Below, one piece after another: positions 1-12,070 of a DNA stretch of 64,000 nt. Origin of the DNA: Seriola aureovittata (taxonomy: Eukaryota > Chordata > Actinopteri > Carangiformes > Carangidae); contig NC_079365.1 of the NCBI RefSeq assembly GCF_021018895.1, forward strand, positions 21,593,501 to 21,657,500, read 5' to 3'. The number at the start of each line of letters is the position of its first letter. The stretch's first letter is position 1. The translations under genes were made by a program, and so were the position numbers. The notes under the pieces are model-generated. The model was given only the letters and a program-made list of their open reading frames with translations. It was not told the origin of the DNA and searched no databases.

Positions 1-90
1 ATTGGAATTGTTGGTAATAATAAGGGAAACAAAAACAAAAAGTATCCTAAACTTAATTTCACTCCTCTTTTTCTCACCTTCGATCCCCAG

Positions 91-332
91 TGACCAATGG
101 GAATCATCATTCCCCACCAACCTTGAATGCAGTGCCATCTCCACCGCAGCGTTACAGTAACGGACCGTCCTCTTCCTCTTCCTCATCGCTAGCTAACCAG
201 CAGCTGCCGGCCACCTGTGGGGCTCGCCAGCTGAGCAAGCTGAAACGTTTCCTGACCACGCTGCAGCAGTTTGGCAACGACATTTCTCCTGAGATTGGAG
301 ACAGCGTCCGAAGCCTAGTTCTGGCCCTTGTG
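91..332 (+). CDS. cbfa2t2: cbfa2t2 exon: Ser-rich linker and start of NHR1/TAFH
   Basis: Acceptor ccccag|TG and donor GTG|gtaagt. It encodes a Pro/Ser-rich stretch ([16 protein letters not shown]), then the beginning of the TAFH fold ([19 protein letters not shown]). Incoming phase is two bases of a split codon. Confidence 0.93.
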
Positions 333-3300
333 GTAAGTCCTTTTCTTATCTTGTTGAAGATGAAGAAATGAAGATGTATCTTTGTAAAAGAAAAAAAAAA
401 AAAGCATTTCATCTTCCCCTCATGACTTCCGGTGGGTTTCACATGGTGCTGTTGCACAGAATTTGGCTTTAAGAACTGATTTGATGTCTTACTTAAACAT
501 CACTTTTTCCTGTCTCCTAGAATTCAACAGTTACCATTGAGGAGTTTCACTCACGGCTTCAGGAGGCCACCAACTTCCCTTTACGGCCTTTTGTTATTCC
601 GTTTCTCAAGGTAAACACATCTTCATCCTCCTTCCCATCTTCCTATATTTGCTTTGCATTATTCCGTTGGATCACTTCCTTTTTCTTTGCAGCAATATTT
701 TCCATCACCTTCCCATCAGCCTCGCGTCTTGCCTGTGTCAACTCTGATTCATTATTAACCACAGACTAACAAGTGTTGAACAGAAGGTCTTTGACATTAA
801 TATACCCCTCATTAAGGAAGATGTGAATAATCTATGGGCAGTCACATCACAGCTTGTGACAGAAAAGCAGTAGATTCATTACACTTCATTACAATGTTTC
901 CAGGATACAATGCACTGGTCTATAAATAGGCCTCTGTTTAGGGTTTCTAATTGAATAAACTGCTTCTCAGTGGTTCAAAGTAGCTATCAAGATTGACTTG
1001 ATGTTGACTTGACAAGCAACAGATGAGTGTGTGTGTATGTGTGTGTTAAACAGCCTTTTGAGTCCTTTTGTAACCAGGGGAGTCTGCAAGAGTATACTTT
1101 TTAGGAGCTCCTCTCAGTAAAGCAGCCCATAAATCTTCAGTCAGTTGCACCGCTGTAACTTCAAGCAGTTGAAAATCTGCTCTTTTTCCACGCTTACCTC
1201 TTACTCACCTTTGGAGCCCCTCCAGCTGTCTGTCTGAGGGTGCTGAGACAAGAAACCTCTGTTTCCCTCCTTCTACTAATTTATTACAAGGGGGTGGGGT
1301 CCCCACAACTTAATTCCAACTCCTTGAGAGTAGTCTCTCTTAAGAAAGAGAGAGAAAAGGGGTGAGGGGGGAGAAGTGGACAGATGGGACAGAAGTCAGG
1401 GGGTGAGGAAGTGGAAAAGAGAGAGGGAGAGAGAGGTGGGTGAGGAGGAGAGAGGGAGAAGTGGGGACTCGGAAGTGTGAAACATGCCTATAAAGTGTTC
1501 CCTTCCCTTTTTTATGGGTTCCAGTGCGCCATATGGAGCCGCTGTCCCGTTAAAAGAGCATTCAGCTGCCAAGGCGCCGCCAATCTAGCATCCGCCCCGC
1601 TGAACCCCTCAAGAGCCCTCTGCTGAACTGACACACAGCACATGTGTCTGCTAGCTGGGGGCCCCAGGGAAAGAAGGGAGGCAGAGGAGCATGGGAGACG
1701 GGCAAAAGAGAGCACAGGGGTGTTACAGAGGGTCGACCGCAAATTAGAAATATCAGCATCTTTAGGGTGAAGTACGAGAGATGCTGCAAGTATCAGTCAA
1801 GAGAAAAAAGGTCGGATTAGATGGAGAAAGAAGTCAAAGTTTACAGAATCTGCTCGATGATGGTCGAAAGCGCTACGTGAGAAGGGGAGGTCAGAGTCAC
1901 AAAACTAGAACGGTATGGTTATTTAGCTGGTTTCTCAAGAAACGGAGAAGAGGGAGTGAGGAAGTGGTGTAATTGCAAACACACCGGAGTCTGTTCCTAA
2001 TTAGGGAAATGCAGGGAACAAAAGCGAGATGGAAAGATACGACGGAGACAGCCACAGATAAATATTAAAAAAAAAAAAAGAGAGAGAGAGAGCAAGAGAG
2101 GGCAAGGAATGAGGCAGACGTGGAGCCTGTGTATCATTTGTTTTGAAATGTTTCTATGTTTTTAAGCCTCTGTATCTTCCTGCATATCTTTGCTGTGACC
2201 AATGTGTTGCGCTCACGCTGGGTGCAGGAGGTTAGTAACTGAGCTTCAGCAGCAGCTTAGAAAAATCAGCCTTTTTCATTTGAGAGAGCAGAAACCACAG
2301 CCACCATGGAGGCAGCCACAGAACAACACCCAGACCCATATTGAGCCCTACAGCCAGACCTCAAGGAGTCAGCACCCCCCACCTCCCACCCCCCTTAAAG
2401 CCCCCCCTCTCTCCCAGCCAGGCATCTTCCCCAGGAGGTCTCTTAGTTCTGTTACAGGATGGTTCTGGTCTGTTTTCTCCAGATCTCCCATCCTCTTCTT
2501 TCACAACGGGCTGTTGCTTCTCTTTTTCTGTCTCTATCAGCCTCTGAATGTGTGGCTGATGTGACTGACTAAAAAGCATTATGGGATCAGCTAAGTGCAT
2601 TTAGACTGGTACAATAATGCTCTGTCAAAAACAGGAAGTCTTTTAAAATGGTCTTCTTCCTACTCATTAAACTATTTTCTCAAATTAGAACAAAACCTGA
2701 CAAATCTCTTTCTCTCTTGCTAGGCAAACCTACCCCTGCTGCAGAGGGAGCTGCTCCACTGTGCACGGGCAGCCAAGCAGACCCCAGCCCAGTACCTGTC
2801 CCAGCATGAGCACCTCCTGCTAAGCACCACTCTGGCCTCCTCTCCAGACTCCTCTGAGCTGCTGATGGAGCCTCCTGATGCTGCGACCAAGAGACACAGC
2901 CCCAGCAGGTTAGATCAGAACACAGAAACTGCTTCTATTAAGATGTGATGCTGGTAGACACAAGCGTAAACAGCGTTTGCTTTTCAGGGCCAAAGAGAAC
3001 GGCTTCCACGAACGCCCTCCCGTGGCCATGGAGCCCGCCGCGAAACGAATTTGCACCATCAGCCCCGCTCCTCGACACAGCCCTGCCCACCCGGTGCCCC
3101 TCAGCACCCAGCTTCACCCAACTCCTCCACCCTTGCAGCACTACGCCCTGGATGACATCGCAGCGCCGCACATCCTACACCGTGAGCACAGCCAGCGTAT
3201 GCTGGAGATACGCGAGCTCAAGGACAGGCCCAGACTCCCTGGTACGTGATGCAAATTTACTGTCCAGGTTTATGGTCAGTGACTTTTCATGTTAATGCTT

Positions 3301-3874
3301 TCACATTATTGGTGATGATAAAAAGTTGAGAAGTTCAGTCTTCGGTTCAGTAGTTGCTCGACTACAATACATCCTTCAAGTCATTAAATCATTTAAGCTC
3401 ATTATTGGAGGAATCATGATACTGCAAACCGCATGAACACTAAGACCTTTTACCTCAGTCTGGTTCTGCGCAATAGTGTGAATGCAAGTGGCTGATACAC
3501 ACATTTAGAAATTAAAAAGTTGCTTAAAAACACACACACACACACACACACATGATATTCTGTGTGTGATAACGGGTGGTCTCTGTGTTTGTGTAGCCGC
3601 TCCCGTACGTCTCTGGAGTCTACATGTGTGTATAAACAGAGCCATACTGTCCAGGCAGGGAGGGTTGGATCTACTCTGGTGTATATCTGCCCTCCATTTG
3701 AGGCTTGTCAGCACACAGTGGAAACAGCAGTAGCTCACAGACTCAGGCGCACACACACACACACGTACGTACAGACGCACACCTTGATATGTTCATGGTA
3801 GAGGTGCTGTGTTTACGAGGCCTTAGTCCCTTGTCTGACAGCCTCCCGCCCGCCTGCCGCCACTTAACTCATAG

Positions 3875-3917
<43 letters not shown>

Positions 3918-4005
3918 AACACATCAGTCCACACACTCATGGCTTTGAACTGATGAACACTGATGAGAACCAGGAGTGGAGAAGAGGTTGAGGGGAAGGC
4001 TAGCG

Positions 4006-4071
<66 letters not shown>

Positions 4072-7000
4072 AGGGAATCATTAGTCTCTTCAACAGGGCC
4101 TAGTGTGCATGTGGCCTCTTGTTGGCCGTTTTTTTCTCAATTTTAAGAGGTTGTGGTTTGCATCTTTGTAACCAGTGTGTGTGTGTGGCTATGTATCAAT
4201 GTTTTGGGGCTCTGCATTAGCACAAGCTTGTATTATTACTTTTAAATGTACAATTAAATATTGCTTAAGTCACAGCCTTGTGTAATAACTGAATTGGAAT
4301 CAGATAGTTATGCTTCGTGTGTGTGTGTGTGTGTGCGTGCGTGCGTGTGTGTGTGGTTGTAATGGTCCACACTGAGTGTCAGACCGGCTGGTTGTGTTTA
4401 GAAGTGGAGCCACTCCACTCAGCCTGAGTGTCTCCCTACTGGAATGCTGTGAGCTCCAGGAGGGGAGGTGCTAAGGGAGAAGTTTGGGGAGCGTGTGTAT
4501 GTGTGTATGTGTGTGTGGTTGACAGCTGACTTCCAGATGTGTTCAGGCTCTGAGAGCTGGGAGTCTGTTTTGCATCACAGGCTTCTCTTTTTCTCTTTCA
4601 CCCACCTTTCTCGCTCACAATCCCTCAGTCCATCTTGCGTCTTTCTGTCTTATTTTTTGACCCCCCCCCCCCCGTTTAACATTCCCCGATCCCTGTCATT
4701 CTTAATATTGGATGTAAGATGCTGACTTTGACTTTGAAGTCACGTCTCTTCTGTCACAATTCATCTTGTGGTGAAATGATGACGCAATCTCAAATTTTAA
4801 AGTAAAGTTAATCAGTGTTTTGGCCATCTCAACAAAGCTATGTGGCAATGATACACGCACCTAAACACAAGCACACACTTTTCACTCACTGACTGTCACT
4901 TGTGGCTTCTCTAATATTAGGAAGAATGTTAATCTCATTGGCCTGTGGTCTGTCTTGTGTGTGTTTTAATCAGGCACTAACGGGGGCTACCGCGAGGAGC
5001 CGGTGGACCACAGACTGACAGACAGAGAGTGGGCTGATGAATGGAGGCATCTGGACCATGTAAGTCTCCCAGACAAGTACCAGCGCTGCTAATGGGTTGT
5101 GATATAGCAAGAATGTAAAATGTAATTTGTTTTAGTGTGATCCTCAGCAAAACAGTGCTTTACTCTCTCACAGTCTTCACATCTATACCTCATTTGGACA
5201 TTAGTGTTTTGCTACTAATCTCGGTTATTGAATCAATACATGATGCTAGTTGTTAAATAGCATAATTACGGCCAATCCTGTATTTCTTTCAAAATTAAGA
5301 TTAGTTTGCGATTCTTTGCTAAATGCAAAAAGCAAACTCAGACAATCATTTTTTTTTTTGGGGGGGGGGCTCCTCAGGTGTTGAACTGCATTGTGGACAT
5401 GGTGGAAAAGACACGGAGGTCAGTGAGCGTGCTCAGACGATGCCAGGAGTCGGATCGCGAGGAGCTCAACTACTGGAGACGACGTTCAAGCGAGCAGGAG
5501 GACCCACGCAAAGGAGGCTCAGGCTCCGCTCCCTTCTCCAAGACACACAGCCCTCACTCTGCAGAGTCAGGTGGGTACAGTTAATTTAAAATGAATTATG
5601 TTGGTATGCAGAACCCAGTGATTTGTTTTTTTTGTTTTTTTGGTGGTGTGGCCTGGTGTTTTTCACTTGAGAAAATTGCTTCAAGCCAAATCGTTGGAAA
5701 TTAGTCAGCTGTTAATACCCGAAGGCTCAGTTCACCTAAAATCCAAAAGAACGTATTTACCCTGATAGTATTAACAGGGTGGACCGATCTTTAATGATCA
5801 TAGATGAGCATCAGTCCAAGTCCTGAAAAACAGATATGACTTTGGCAGGAAAGTGTAACAATTAGAAATTCACACAGGGATACTGATTGTAGTTAAATAT
5901 TAGAGATAGGCGACCTGTTAACACTCAAGTCCGTAAGAAACCAGATCCAAATGTCTTGTCTACTCTCAATGATGAGATATAATGATTTTGAAATACATGA
6001 TTCTACAAGCTCAGAGCACAAACCAGCACAGCCTCACTTCTATTTCATGCTCCATCTAGTGGTTATTAATAGAATTGCACCCAAGTCACATGTCAGTGTG
6101 TTAGTGCATCCCTCCACAGTTAGTCCCCCAGTCTGCTGTGTACTGGCAGTGTTCTCTCTGACTGCCAGCCTTGCCGTCCCCCTGCTGGTCCATAGTCACA
6201 GACAAGTGCCAGGACTGGCCTCGGCCATATCGGCCACAGAAGGGCCGTCCTGCCGTCCTGCAGGCTCAGAGACCCAGAGCTGGCTGACTCGCCAGAGCAC
6301 CATCTGGGCCCCCAGCCGGGAAGCCCGCCTGCCTGCCTGGGCTCGGGCGGAGAAAGACTGAAGTGGGGGTGGGAAGGACGGTGGGGAGGGTGCATGCAGG
6401 CTTGGTTGAAGTGAGAGGATGTAAATGAAGGAAAAAGAGAGGAAAGCAGGGGTGAGGATGTAAGAGATGGGGGGTGGGGGAGTGGGGGATGGGGGGGGGT
6501 GGGGAGGGGTGAGAGCCAGGGACACAGAAATGAATTGAGATGCAGGGAGAGAGAGATTTGAGGGAACAGACAGAATGTTGACACAGCTTGTTGGTTCGCA
6601 TATTCCCTCCAAGCCAAACACATTCCTTTCTGAAGTTGTCAGATCTCAGATCAGTCCAAGACTCTGATAAACAACAATTACATTGGTTCTGTGGCCTAGA
6701 TATGCAGACTTGTTTGCATCGACATTACAAAGATATTATCACTGCCTGCCTGTGTGGCCTTTCTTTGTAAACACCTGTTACCTTGATTGAGCTGTCAGTC
6801 ACAAACTGAACCATTATTTCAACAATTAATCATCTTAATATCTCTATAAGCCCTGGCAGGTGCTAATCCCTTCTGTCTCTGCTTTCCCACAGACTCCCAG
6901 CGAGACTTTGCTCCGCGGCCAGGCTCAGCATACGTTACAGATGAGATCTGGAGGAAAGCTGGTAGGAACACCATAAAATCTGAATTTTAATTATCGAATT

Positions 7001-8460
7001 GTTAGACAAAGAAAGATAATCACAATTAATTTGACTGAAGCAATAATTGAGATTACAGAGAACAATTACACTTTTGAGGTAGAACACATATAATACGACT
7101 GTGTGCTGATCTGTGGTCTGTTTTTTTACTGCTGCTGATAGAGTTTAAACTAGGTGAGCTAAACATTCAACGCTTGTCTTCCCCGATGTTTAGAAGAGGC
7201 GGTGAATGAGGTGAAGCGTCAGGCCATGGACGAGGTTCAGAAAGCAGTAGCGGAGGCCGAGCAGAAGGCTTTTGAGATGATTGCTGCCGAGAGGGCAAAG
7301 ATGGAAAAGACTCTGGCTGAGGCAAAGAGGAAGGCTCAAGAGGATGCCATCATGGTCATCAATGAACAGGAGGATTCCAGTGAGGTGAGCACAGATAGAG
7401 GTTATGGAGCTAGTGCAATAAGTTTGTAGTCCTGCATGAATGAGGGATGCTACTTTAAAGCAGGAGCAAAGGGATCTTACAATTACATGTGATGACTCTA
7501 AGTGCAGAGGGTCAGTGGTCGTGATAAACCCACAGATAATTATCACCATCACTACCAAGTGTTTCACTGTCTTTTAGCTCGTTGCTTTGGTTTTTCTGGC
7601 CTGCAACCCTTACATGTTTGGCTCACTTTTGTCACTCCGTTTGTTCACCTCGTTTCCAGATGTAGGAGGTGTTTTCAATTAAAAAAAAACTAAAAAACTA
7701 AAACCCTCTGTATGCTATTTATCCGGCACTAAGCAGCAAACTATATGGGTAGCAAGCGACTAGCTGGTGAGCACAAAGGATCATTCAGAGTCAGATATTT
7801 CCCCCAGGAGTTAGTTCACTAATATGAGAGTGAATATTGGACTTAGATTCATTAGATGGATGGAGACATGGCTCCAAATGAATGCTAATTTTACTACATA
7901 TCTGCTGGGTGGGTAAATAGGCAGCTGTTTGCCATAACAACTTAAAAGCTGTTGTGTTTAGAGCTTGTTTTCTCTGCTTCAAAGTGGCCAGAAAGAATTT
8001 TATTTTAGAGGAGGCTCACTCAAATTCATGATGACACAAATATCTGCCTGTGAAACCTTCCATTTTTGTGAAAGCTCACAGTTCTTCCTCCTTCCCTCCT
8101 CAGTGTTGCTGGAATTGCGGCCGCAAAGCTAGCGAGACGTGCAGCGGCTGCAACGCCGCTCGCTACTGTGGCTCTTTCTGCCAGCACAAAGACTGGGAGA
8201 GGCATCACCTTATCTGCAGCCCAGGACTTCAGGCGCAACCCAAATCAGTTTCTGCCATCACCGCAAGCAGGGTAGCCGCCATGGCCACGGCGGCGGCCGC
8301 AGCAGCGGCGGCCGGGGTGTCCCCTGTCGGCCTGGCCGGGGTTAAGGCCTCCGACAGCGTGCCTTCAGTCTCCAGTCCTGGTGGAGAGAAGGCTTCGGTT
8401 GCTTCTCGCTCCTCCACTCCCTCCACCCCCGCCTCGGCCCCCGAGGCCAACGGACACTAG
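91..8460 (+). CDS. cbfa2t2: cbfa2t2 (MTGR1) co-repressor, 5'-truncated by window
   Basis: Nine coding exons: 91-332, 521-610, 2724-2908, 2988-3241, 4974-5059, 5378-5570, 6893-6961, 7194-7384, 8104-8460; all phases join and give 554 complete residues. The family recruits NCoR/SMRT and histone deacetylases to DNA-bound factors in the nucleus. Seen in order: NHR1/TAFH (from [12 protein letters not shown] to about the LPLLQREL helix), a Pro-rich linker with the [11 protein letters not shown] motif, the NHR2 oligomerisation helix ([13 protein letters not shown] to DREELNYW), NHR3 ([11 protein letters not shown] to [10 protein letters not shown]) and a C-terminal MYND finger with all eight ligands. 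[22 protein letters not shown] and the linker motif fit CBFA2T2 better than RUNX1T1 or CBFA2T3. The first exon opens with the last two bases of a Leu codon, so roughly 60-80 N-terminal residues lie upstream. Spans and domains are solid; paralogue choice is from remembered sequences plus the necab3 neighbour. Confidence 0.94.
521..610 (+). CDS. cbfa2t2: cbfa2t2 exon: middle of TAFH
   Basis: Exactly 30 codons, phase 0 in and out, between ctcctag and AAG|gtaaac. It encodes [19 protein letters not shown] and the PFVIPFLK helix. Confidence 0.94.
611..2723 (+). other. cbfa2t2 intron, no gene seen
   Basis: Intron between the TAFH exons. It holds purine-rich GAGAGA/GGGAGA stretches at 1340-1460 and 2073-2105. 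No exon-like or RNA-like structure was recognised. Confidence 0.7.
2724..2908 (+). CDS. cbfa2t2: cbfa2t2 exon: end of TAFH and linker
   Basis: Acceptor tgctag|GCA, donor AG|gttaga. It starts with [19 protein letters not shown], the last TAFH helix, and runs into the QHEHLLL segment and an acidic linker. Confidence 0.94.
2988..3241 (+). CDS. cbfa2t2: cbfa2t2 exon: proline-rich linker
   Basis: Acceptor ttttcag|G, donor CCTG|gtacgt. It encodes the CBFA2T2-type linker [14 protein letters not shown] and [16 protein letters not shown], expected to be disordered. 254 nt with one base split at each end. Confidence 0.93.
3877..3912 (+). repeat. (CA)n microsatellite
   Basis: CA array in the cbfa2t2 intron before the NHR2 exons. 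Confidence 0.95.
4009..4068 (+). repeat. (GT)n microsatellite
   Basis: About 29 GT units. With the CA array 100 bp upstream it can form an inverted repeat in the cbfa2t2 pre-mRNA. Confidence 0.95.
4974..5059 (+). CDS. cbfa2t2: cbfa2t2 exon: start of NHR2
   Basis: Acceptor taatcag|GC, donor CAT|gtaagt. It encodes [19 protein letters not shown], the first part of the NHR2 tetramerisation helix. Confidence 0.94.
5378..5570 (+). CDS. cbfa2t2: cbfa2t2 exon: rest of NHR2
   Basis: It encodes [19 protein letters not shown] and [12 protein letters not shown], then a Ser/Gly linker. The acceptor tract is unusual: eleven T, then ten G, then ctcctcag. Donor TCAG|gtgggt. Confidence 0.93.
5571..6892 (+). 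other. cbfa2t2 intron, G-rich segment
   Basis: A CpG- and GC-richer part at 6160-6360 is followed by a G-rich GGGGTGGGGG tract at about 6466-6512 that could form G-quadruplexes. Long frames on either strand here are low-complexity Pro/Ser or Arg-rich. No real exon was recognised. Confidence 0.65.
6893..6961 (+). CDS. cbfa2t2: cbfa2t2 exon: linker before NHR3
   Basis: A 69-nt exon (acceptor cccacag|AC, donor GCTG|gtagga). It encodes [20 protein letters not shown], aligned with the family's short segment before NHR3. Confidence 0.92.
7194..7384 (+). CDS. cbfa2t2: cbfa2t2 exon: NHR3 coiled coil
   Basis: Acceptor gtttag|AA, donor GAG|gtgagc. It encodes a long charged helix from [19 protein letters not shown] to [10 protein letters not shown], the NHR3 region implicated in partner and kinase-anchor contacts in the family. 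Confidence 0.94.
7385..8103 (+). other. cbfa2t2 last intron, nothing recognised
   Basis: AT-rich intron with a short A-run near 7681; no repeat family or exon recognised. Confidence 0.7.
8104..8460 (+). CDS. cbfa2t2: cbfa2t2 terminal coding exon: NHR4 MYND finger
   Basis: Acceptor ctcctcag|TGT, stop TAG at 8458-8460. The MYND ligands follow C-x2-C-x7-C-x2-C-x5-C-x3-C-x7-H-x3-C. A poly-Ala run (8 Ala plus interruptions) and a Ser/Pro-rich tail follow. The residue before the first zinc Cys is itself Cys (SSECCWNC), where I recall Asn in human CBFA2T2. Confidence 0.95.
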   Translation, partial: CCWNCGRKASETCSGCNAARYCGSFCQHKDWERHHLICSPGLQAQPKSVSAITASRVAAMATAAAAAAAAGVSPVGLAGVKASDSVPSVSSPGGEKASVASRSSTPSTPASAPEANGH

Positions 8461-9990
8461 AAAGTGAAGGACTTCAGTGGTCACCCATCCTCTTCCTAAA
8501 CGGGGAAAGAATTGAATCAGCACCATGAGGGAACTGTTTGTGGGTTAAGTTAGGATAACAGATTTTTCATCATAATCTTTGGCAGATAAAAAAGGACAGA
8601 TTATGGATGACTGTGTGAGTGATATGTCAACTGGGACTTTGGCTTTGGCAAAGGACAGAAGGACTCGTCTCAAATGCATCCATTGGAAAACAGATCTCCC
8701 TAACAGATGGAAACGTGTTTGTCTTCGTCCAAAAACCCCAAATCTTGGATCTGGGGAAGGGAGGGGAAAAAACTGCCGATTGATCTCAGTTTATCTCTGG
8801 CTGCGGGGAGGAAGTTATGAAAGGAAGGCATATGAGAAAAGGCAGAGGAGATTAGAAGACAGCGAGGTATGAGAGACGCCTCCCCTCAACTGAAATTCTC
8901 ACTTTGTTGTGTATAAATTTAAGATAAGGAGGTGGTGGTGGTGTTAAATGTAAACAGTGTAATAGTACCAGCCATAAAGCATCTGTCGTCGTCCCTGTAG
9001 GAAAAATCTGACAGTAGACCACATAAGATCGTCTCTGCAGCTCTCCTGTATACATAAATATTTGCTCGCCAACTTTTTGTCAGGTTTTCTTATGTGTGAA
9101 TGCGTGTGTCAAATGGTCGTGCCGTCAGTGATTATTGTAAAGCATATGATTACTTTTGTCAAAGCAATATTAAAATGAAGTGGTCAGGTATCTCAAGCCG
9201 TTTCTTGCATTACCAAAGTTTCCAGTCACTAAAGAGAGAGTCGTCGTCATTGCCTGTAAATGTCCTTGTGAACAAGAGATACTCATACACTAACCCCCAC
9301 ACGTCATATCTACTTGTATAATGAGTTTAGCGAGGAACTCTGGTCTCTATTTTTCATTTGCGATCATCAGATATCTTGAACGAACAGAGGTAAAGGGAAT
9401 GGCGGCTGGATTGAGTAAGCGCAGGATTCAAGATTCAGTTATGACTTTTATTCCGGTTGCAGTTTCATTCTGGCACTTGTTCACATCACCAGTTGTGTAT
9501 ATGGCAGGGTCAGATGTTGCTCCGAATGTTGCGTCCCTGCAATGGTTTCATCAGAGAAGAAGACCAATTTGTAGTACAGCTTTTTAAGCATTAAAATGCT
9601 CATTTGATGTTACGTTGCTGTGGCGCAGGTTTAGAGCAGCGACTCTCTCTCCCACAGAGAATCTCAGGAGTTAAACTGTATTTGTATGTACAGTTCATTC
9701 TCTATTTTTCTTTTTTTTTTTTTTTTCTTTTGTCACAGTTAGATTTAAGTCAAACGTTTAGTGCTAAACTTTGATATATCGTACTCTGCTGTTACAACTG
9801 AGACATTGTTGTTGTTTTTGTTGGTTGTAAGATGACTTTGTAAAGAATATTATGAGATAATGCCTTTATTTTGTGAGCCACGATTTTCCCTTCCTTCTTT
9901 AAACACGTTCTTTTGTTATGAGGCATAACAACTTCATATGAAAAAAGATATCTTGACATGAAGTATGAAATAAAGAAATAGAATTACTTC
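8461..9990 (+). other. cbfa2t2: probable cbfa2t2 3'UTR
   Basis: The sequence downstream of the stop has no convincing reading frame and is AT-rich, with a poly-T run near 9711-9726. It ends at the first good poly(A) signal at 9969-9974. Extent is inferred from that signal only. Confidence 0.6.
9969..9974 (+). promoter_or_regulatory. cbfa2t2: poly(A) signal AATAAA, cbfa2t2
   Basis: Canonical hexamer about 1.5 kb after the stop, followed within 50 bases by T/GT-rich sequence (ttatgtctgttctgc), as expected of a cleavage site. Confidence 0.55.
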
Positions 9991-11379
9991 AGAACATTAT
10001 TTATGTCTGTTCTGCGATTGAATATGTGCTGAGATGAAGGTGAACCCGATCATATCAAATCATACATCAGTGTGAGCTGAGTGTTAAATACGACACCTGT
10101 CCGTTTATATAGAATTACATTTCCTCATCTTTTTCATTGAATTAAAAGTAAAAAAAGTTAAGAGTAATTGAGGAGCTACAAATGACCAAACCAGTAGATT
10201 TCAAGGTTACATGATCACTATGAACAAATATTAATCTGCTACATAACTTGTTTCTTAAGTCCTTGACACAAAATGGTATTAATCCAGTTAAATTAAATAT
10301 TGAATCCAAAACATTGACTCTATTGTTTTAGGTTATGTACTTAATTCTGCATTAATTGGCTTTAGCCTTATATCATTTCTGAGCTGAGAACAGTATAAAA
10401 GTATAAAAAGCACCAGTACTTTGTGGTAATATCTCCAGGACTCTTCGTATTTCAGATATTTGGTTTTGGGTCATTGGTGTCCAGCTTGTCTCTAAAGGTC
10501 TGCTGAATTTAATGAGGGTATAGAAGAAGAAATATCCATTTGTGATATTAAAGTAATTGCCATCACAAACCAGCAGTATATGGAGATATGGAGATATCAA
10601 GTTAATTGATTGTCTCTATGTAATTTCATTAAATGTGTTCAAGATTTTCTGAGAAAAATCAACTCGAGACAAAAAAATGCCTCTTCAACAAACTTGTTGT
10701 TGGGGTTCTTCTCAAAAGCCACGAGTGTGTCTTATTTTTGCGTCTCTTGTTTGTCTCCTTGATGTTGTGAATGATTCAGTGACTCCTGATGAAATATGCA
10801 AGAGTCATCTTTGAATTCAGGTATGAGGTAATGAGGAGGTTCTTGCCAGGATTGAATTATTCTAAAGTGGGTGGAAGTTCTGTCATGTATAATGCATAAT
10901 GTTTTTCCATCTCTGCAGTTAATTAATATTCAAGTCAGTTCACATTGAAGATCATTATTCAAGAGAACGGTGGATGTAGAAGATGACTGACTTCAACAGT
11001 TACATTAGTCATCAGTCATCATTTTTTTTACATCAAAGAAGCAAAAAATTAATTCAATTCAAAAGCCAACACGCAGTGGAAAGGTGTAACATCACGTGCA
11101 ACCACGAGGTGGCAGTAGATGATACAATTTGAGAAGTGTGACTGCAAAGTTAGAAGATGTCTACATGCTGCTGACTTGTTGCACCAGTCTGCAATGAGGA
11201 GGAGATGCCCAGTGAATATTGGATCACAGTCCATGATTGCAGATATAGGAAATACTTCATTCCACACCGCTACCAAAAAACATGACTTTTGTAGTCTTCA
11301 GAGTTTTCTGTCTCTTCAACAGAACTTGAGCCGGACCCAAACAAAGTCATCCAGTAATGCTGAACACCCTGACACCACT

Positions 11380-11470
11380 ACTACTAATACTACTACTACT
11401 ACTCCTCCTCCTACTTCTTCTTCTTCTAAAAATAAAAGTAATAATAATAATGATAACAATAATAACAATA
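11380..11470 (+). repeat. compound trinucleotide microsatellite
   Basis: Successive ACT, CTC, TTC, AAT and AAC triplets run on without a spacer, a decayed compound microsatellite. Confidence 0.85.
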
Positions 11471-11589
11471 TTGTTTGTTGATCTATACCAATGCAGTACA
11501 CCTTATGTGTTCATAATTCAGTATTATGTTTTGTATCTAAACTATTTATAGCTTAAGTAAAGTATCTAAAGCTGAAAAACTAATGTAGC

Positions 11590-12070
11590 AGACCAAAAAC
11601 TAAAATTCTACTCATACCAAATGTAAATGTTAAAGTACCAGTAAAAGCAATACTTAGTCCTGCACTGAAACTATTACTCAAGTAAAAGTATGTAAGTATT
11701 GAAAGTAAAATTAAATTCCCCCTGTGAGTGTTTTACTTATCATATTACTGGGTTACCACAAGTGATGCATTATTGTCTATGCAGCATTTTGCTGTTGTAG
11801 TTGATCAGGCTGGAACTCATTTTAACCATTCAATATATAGTTGGTTTGTTTAATCTATAACTATTCATCATATTTAATAAACTCATCATAGATCATCATA
11901 AAATCTGCAAAGTAACTGCAGCTGCCAGTTACATGTAGTGGATAATATATTTCCCTCTGAAATATAGGGGAATAAAAGTATGTATTGCATAAAGTGATAA
12001 ACAACAAATAAAGAATGAAAACCTCACATTTGTACTAAAGTACAGTGTGTGACTAAATGTCTAGGTACAG
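11590..12070. repeat. interspersed teleost repeat (non-autonomous element)
   Basis: AAGTAAAAGTATGTAAGTA, a vertical run of TACTTAGT/AGTAAAG motifs, TGTAGTGGA and TTTCCCTCTGAAATATAG match from memory a repeat common in percomorph introns. Boundaries are approximate. Confidence 0.55.

Larger units (their letters stand above)
3242..4973 (+). other. cbfa2t2 intron crowded with CA/GT microsatellites
   Basis: The intron holds at least four dinucleotide arrays (about 3531-3552, 3877-3912, 4009-4068, 4315-4354), alternating in strand sense. No coding signal. Confidence 0.75.

Noticed and set aside
6120..6623. 167-residue - strand frame in a cbfa2t2 intron
   Set aside because: Pro/Ser/Leu low-complexity antisense of G-rich intron DNA, with no splice-site or homology support.
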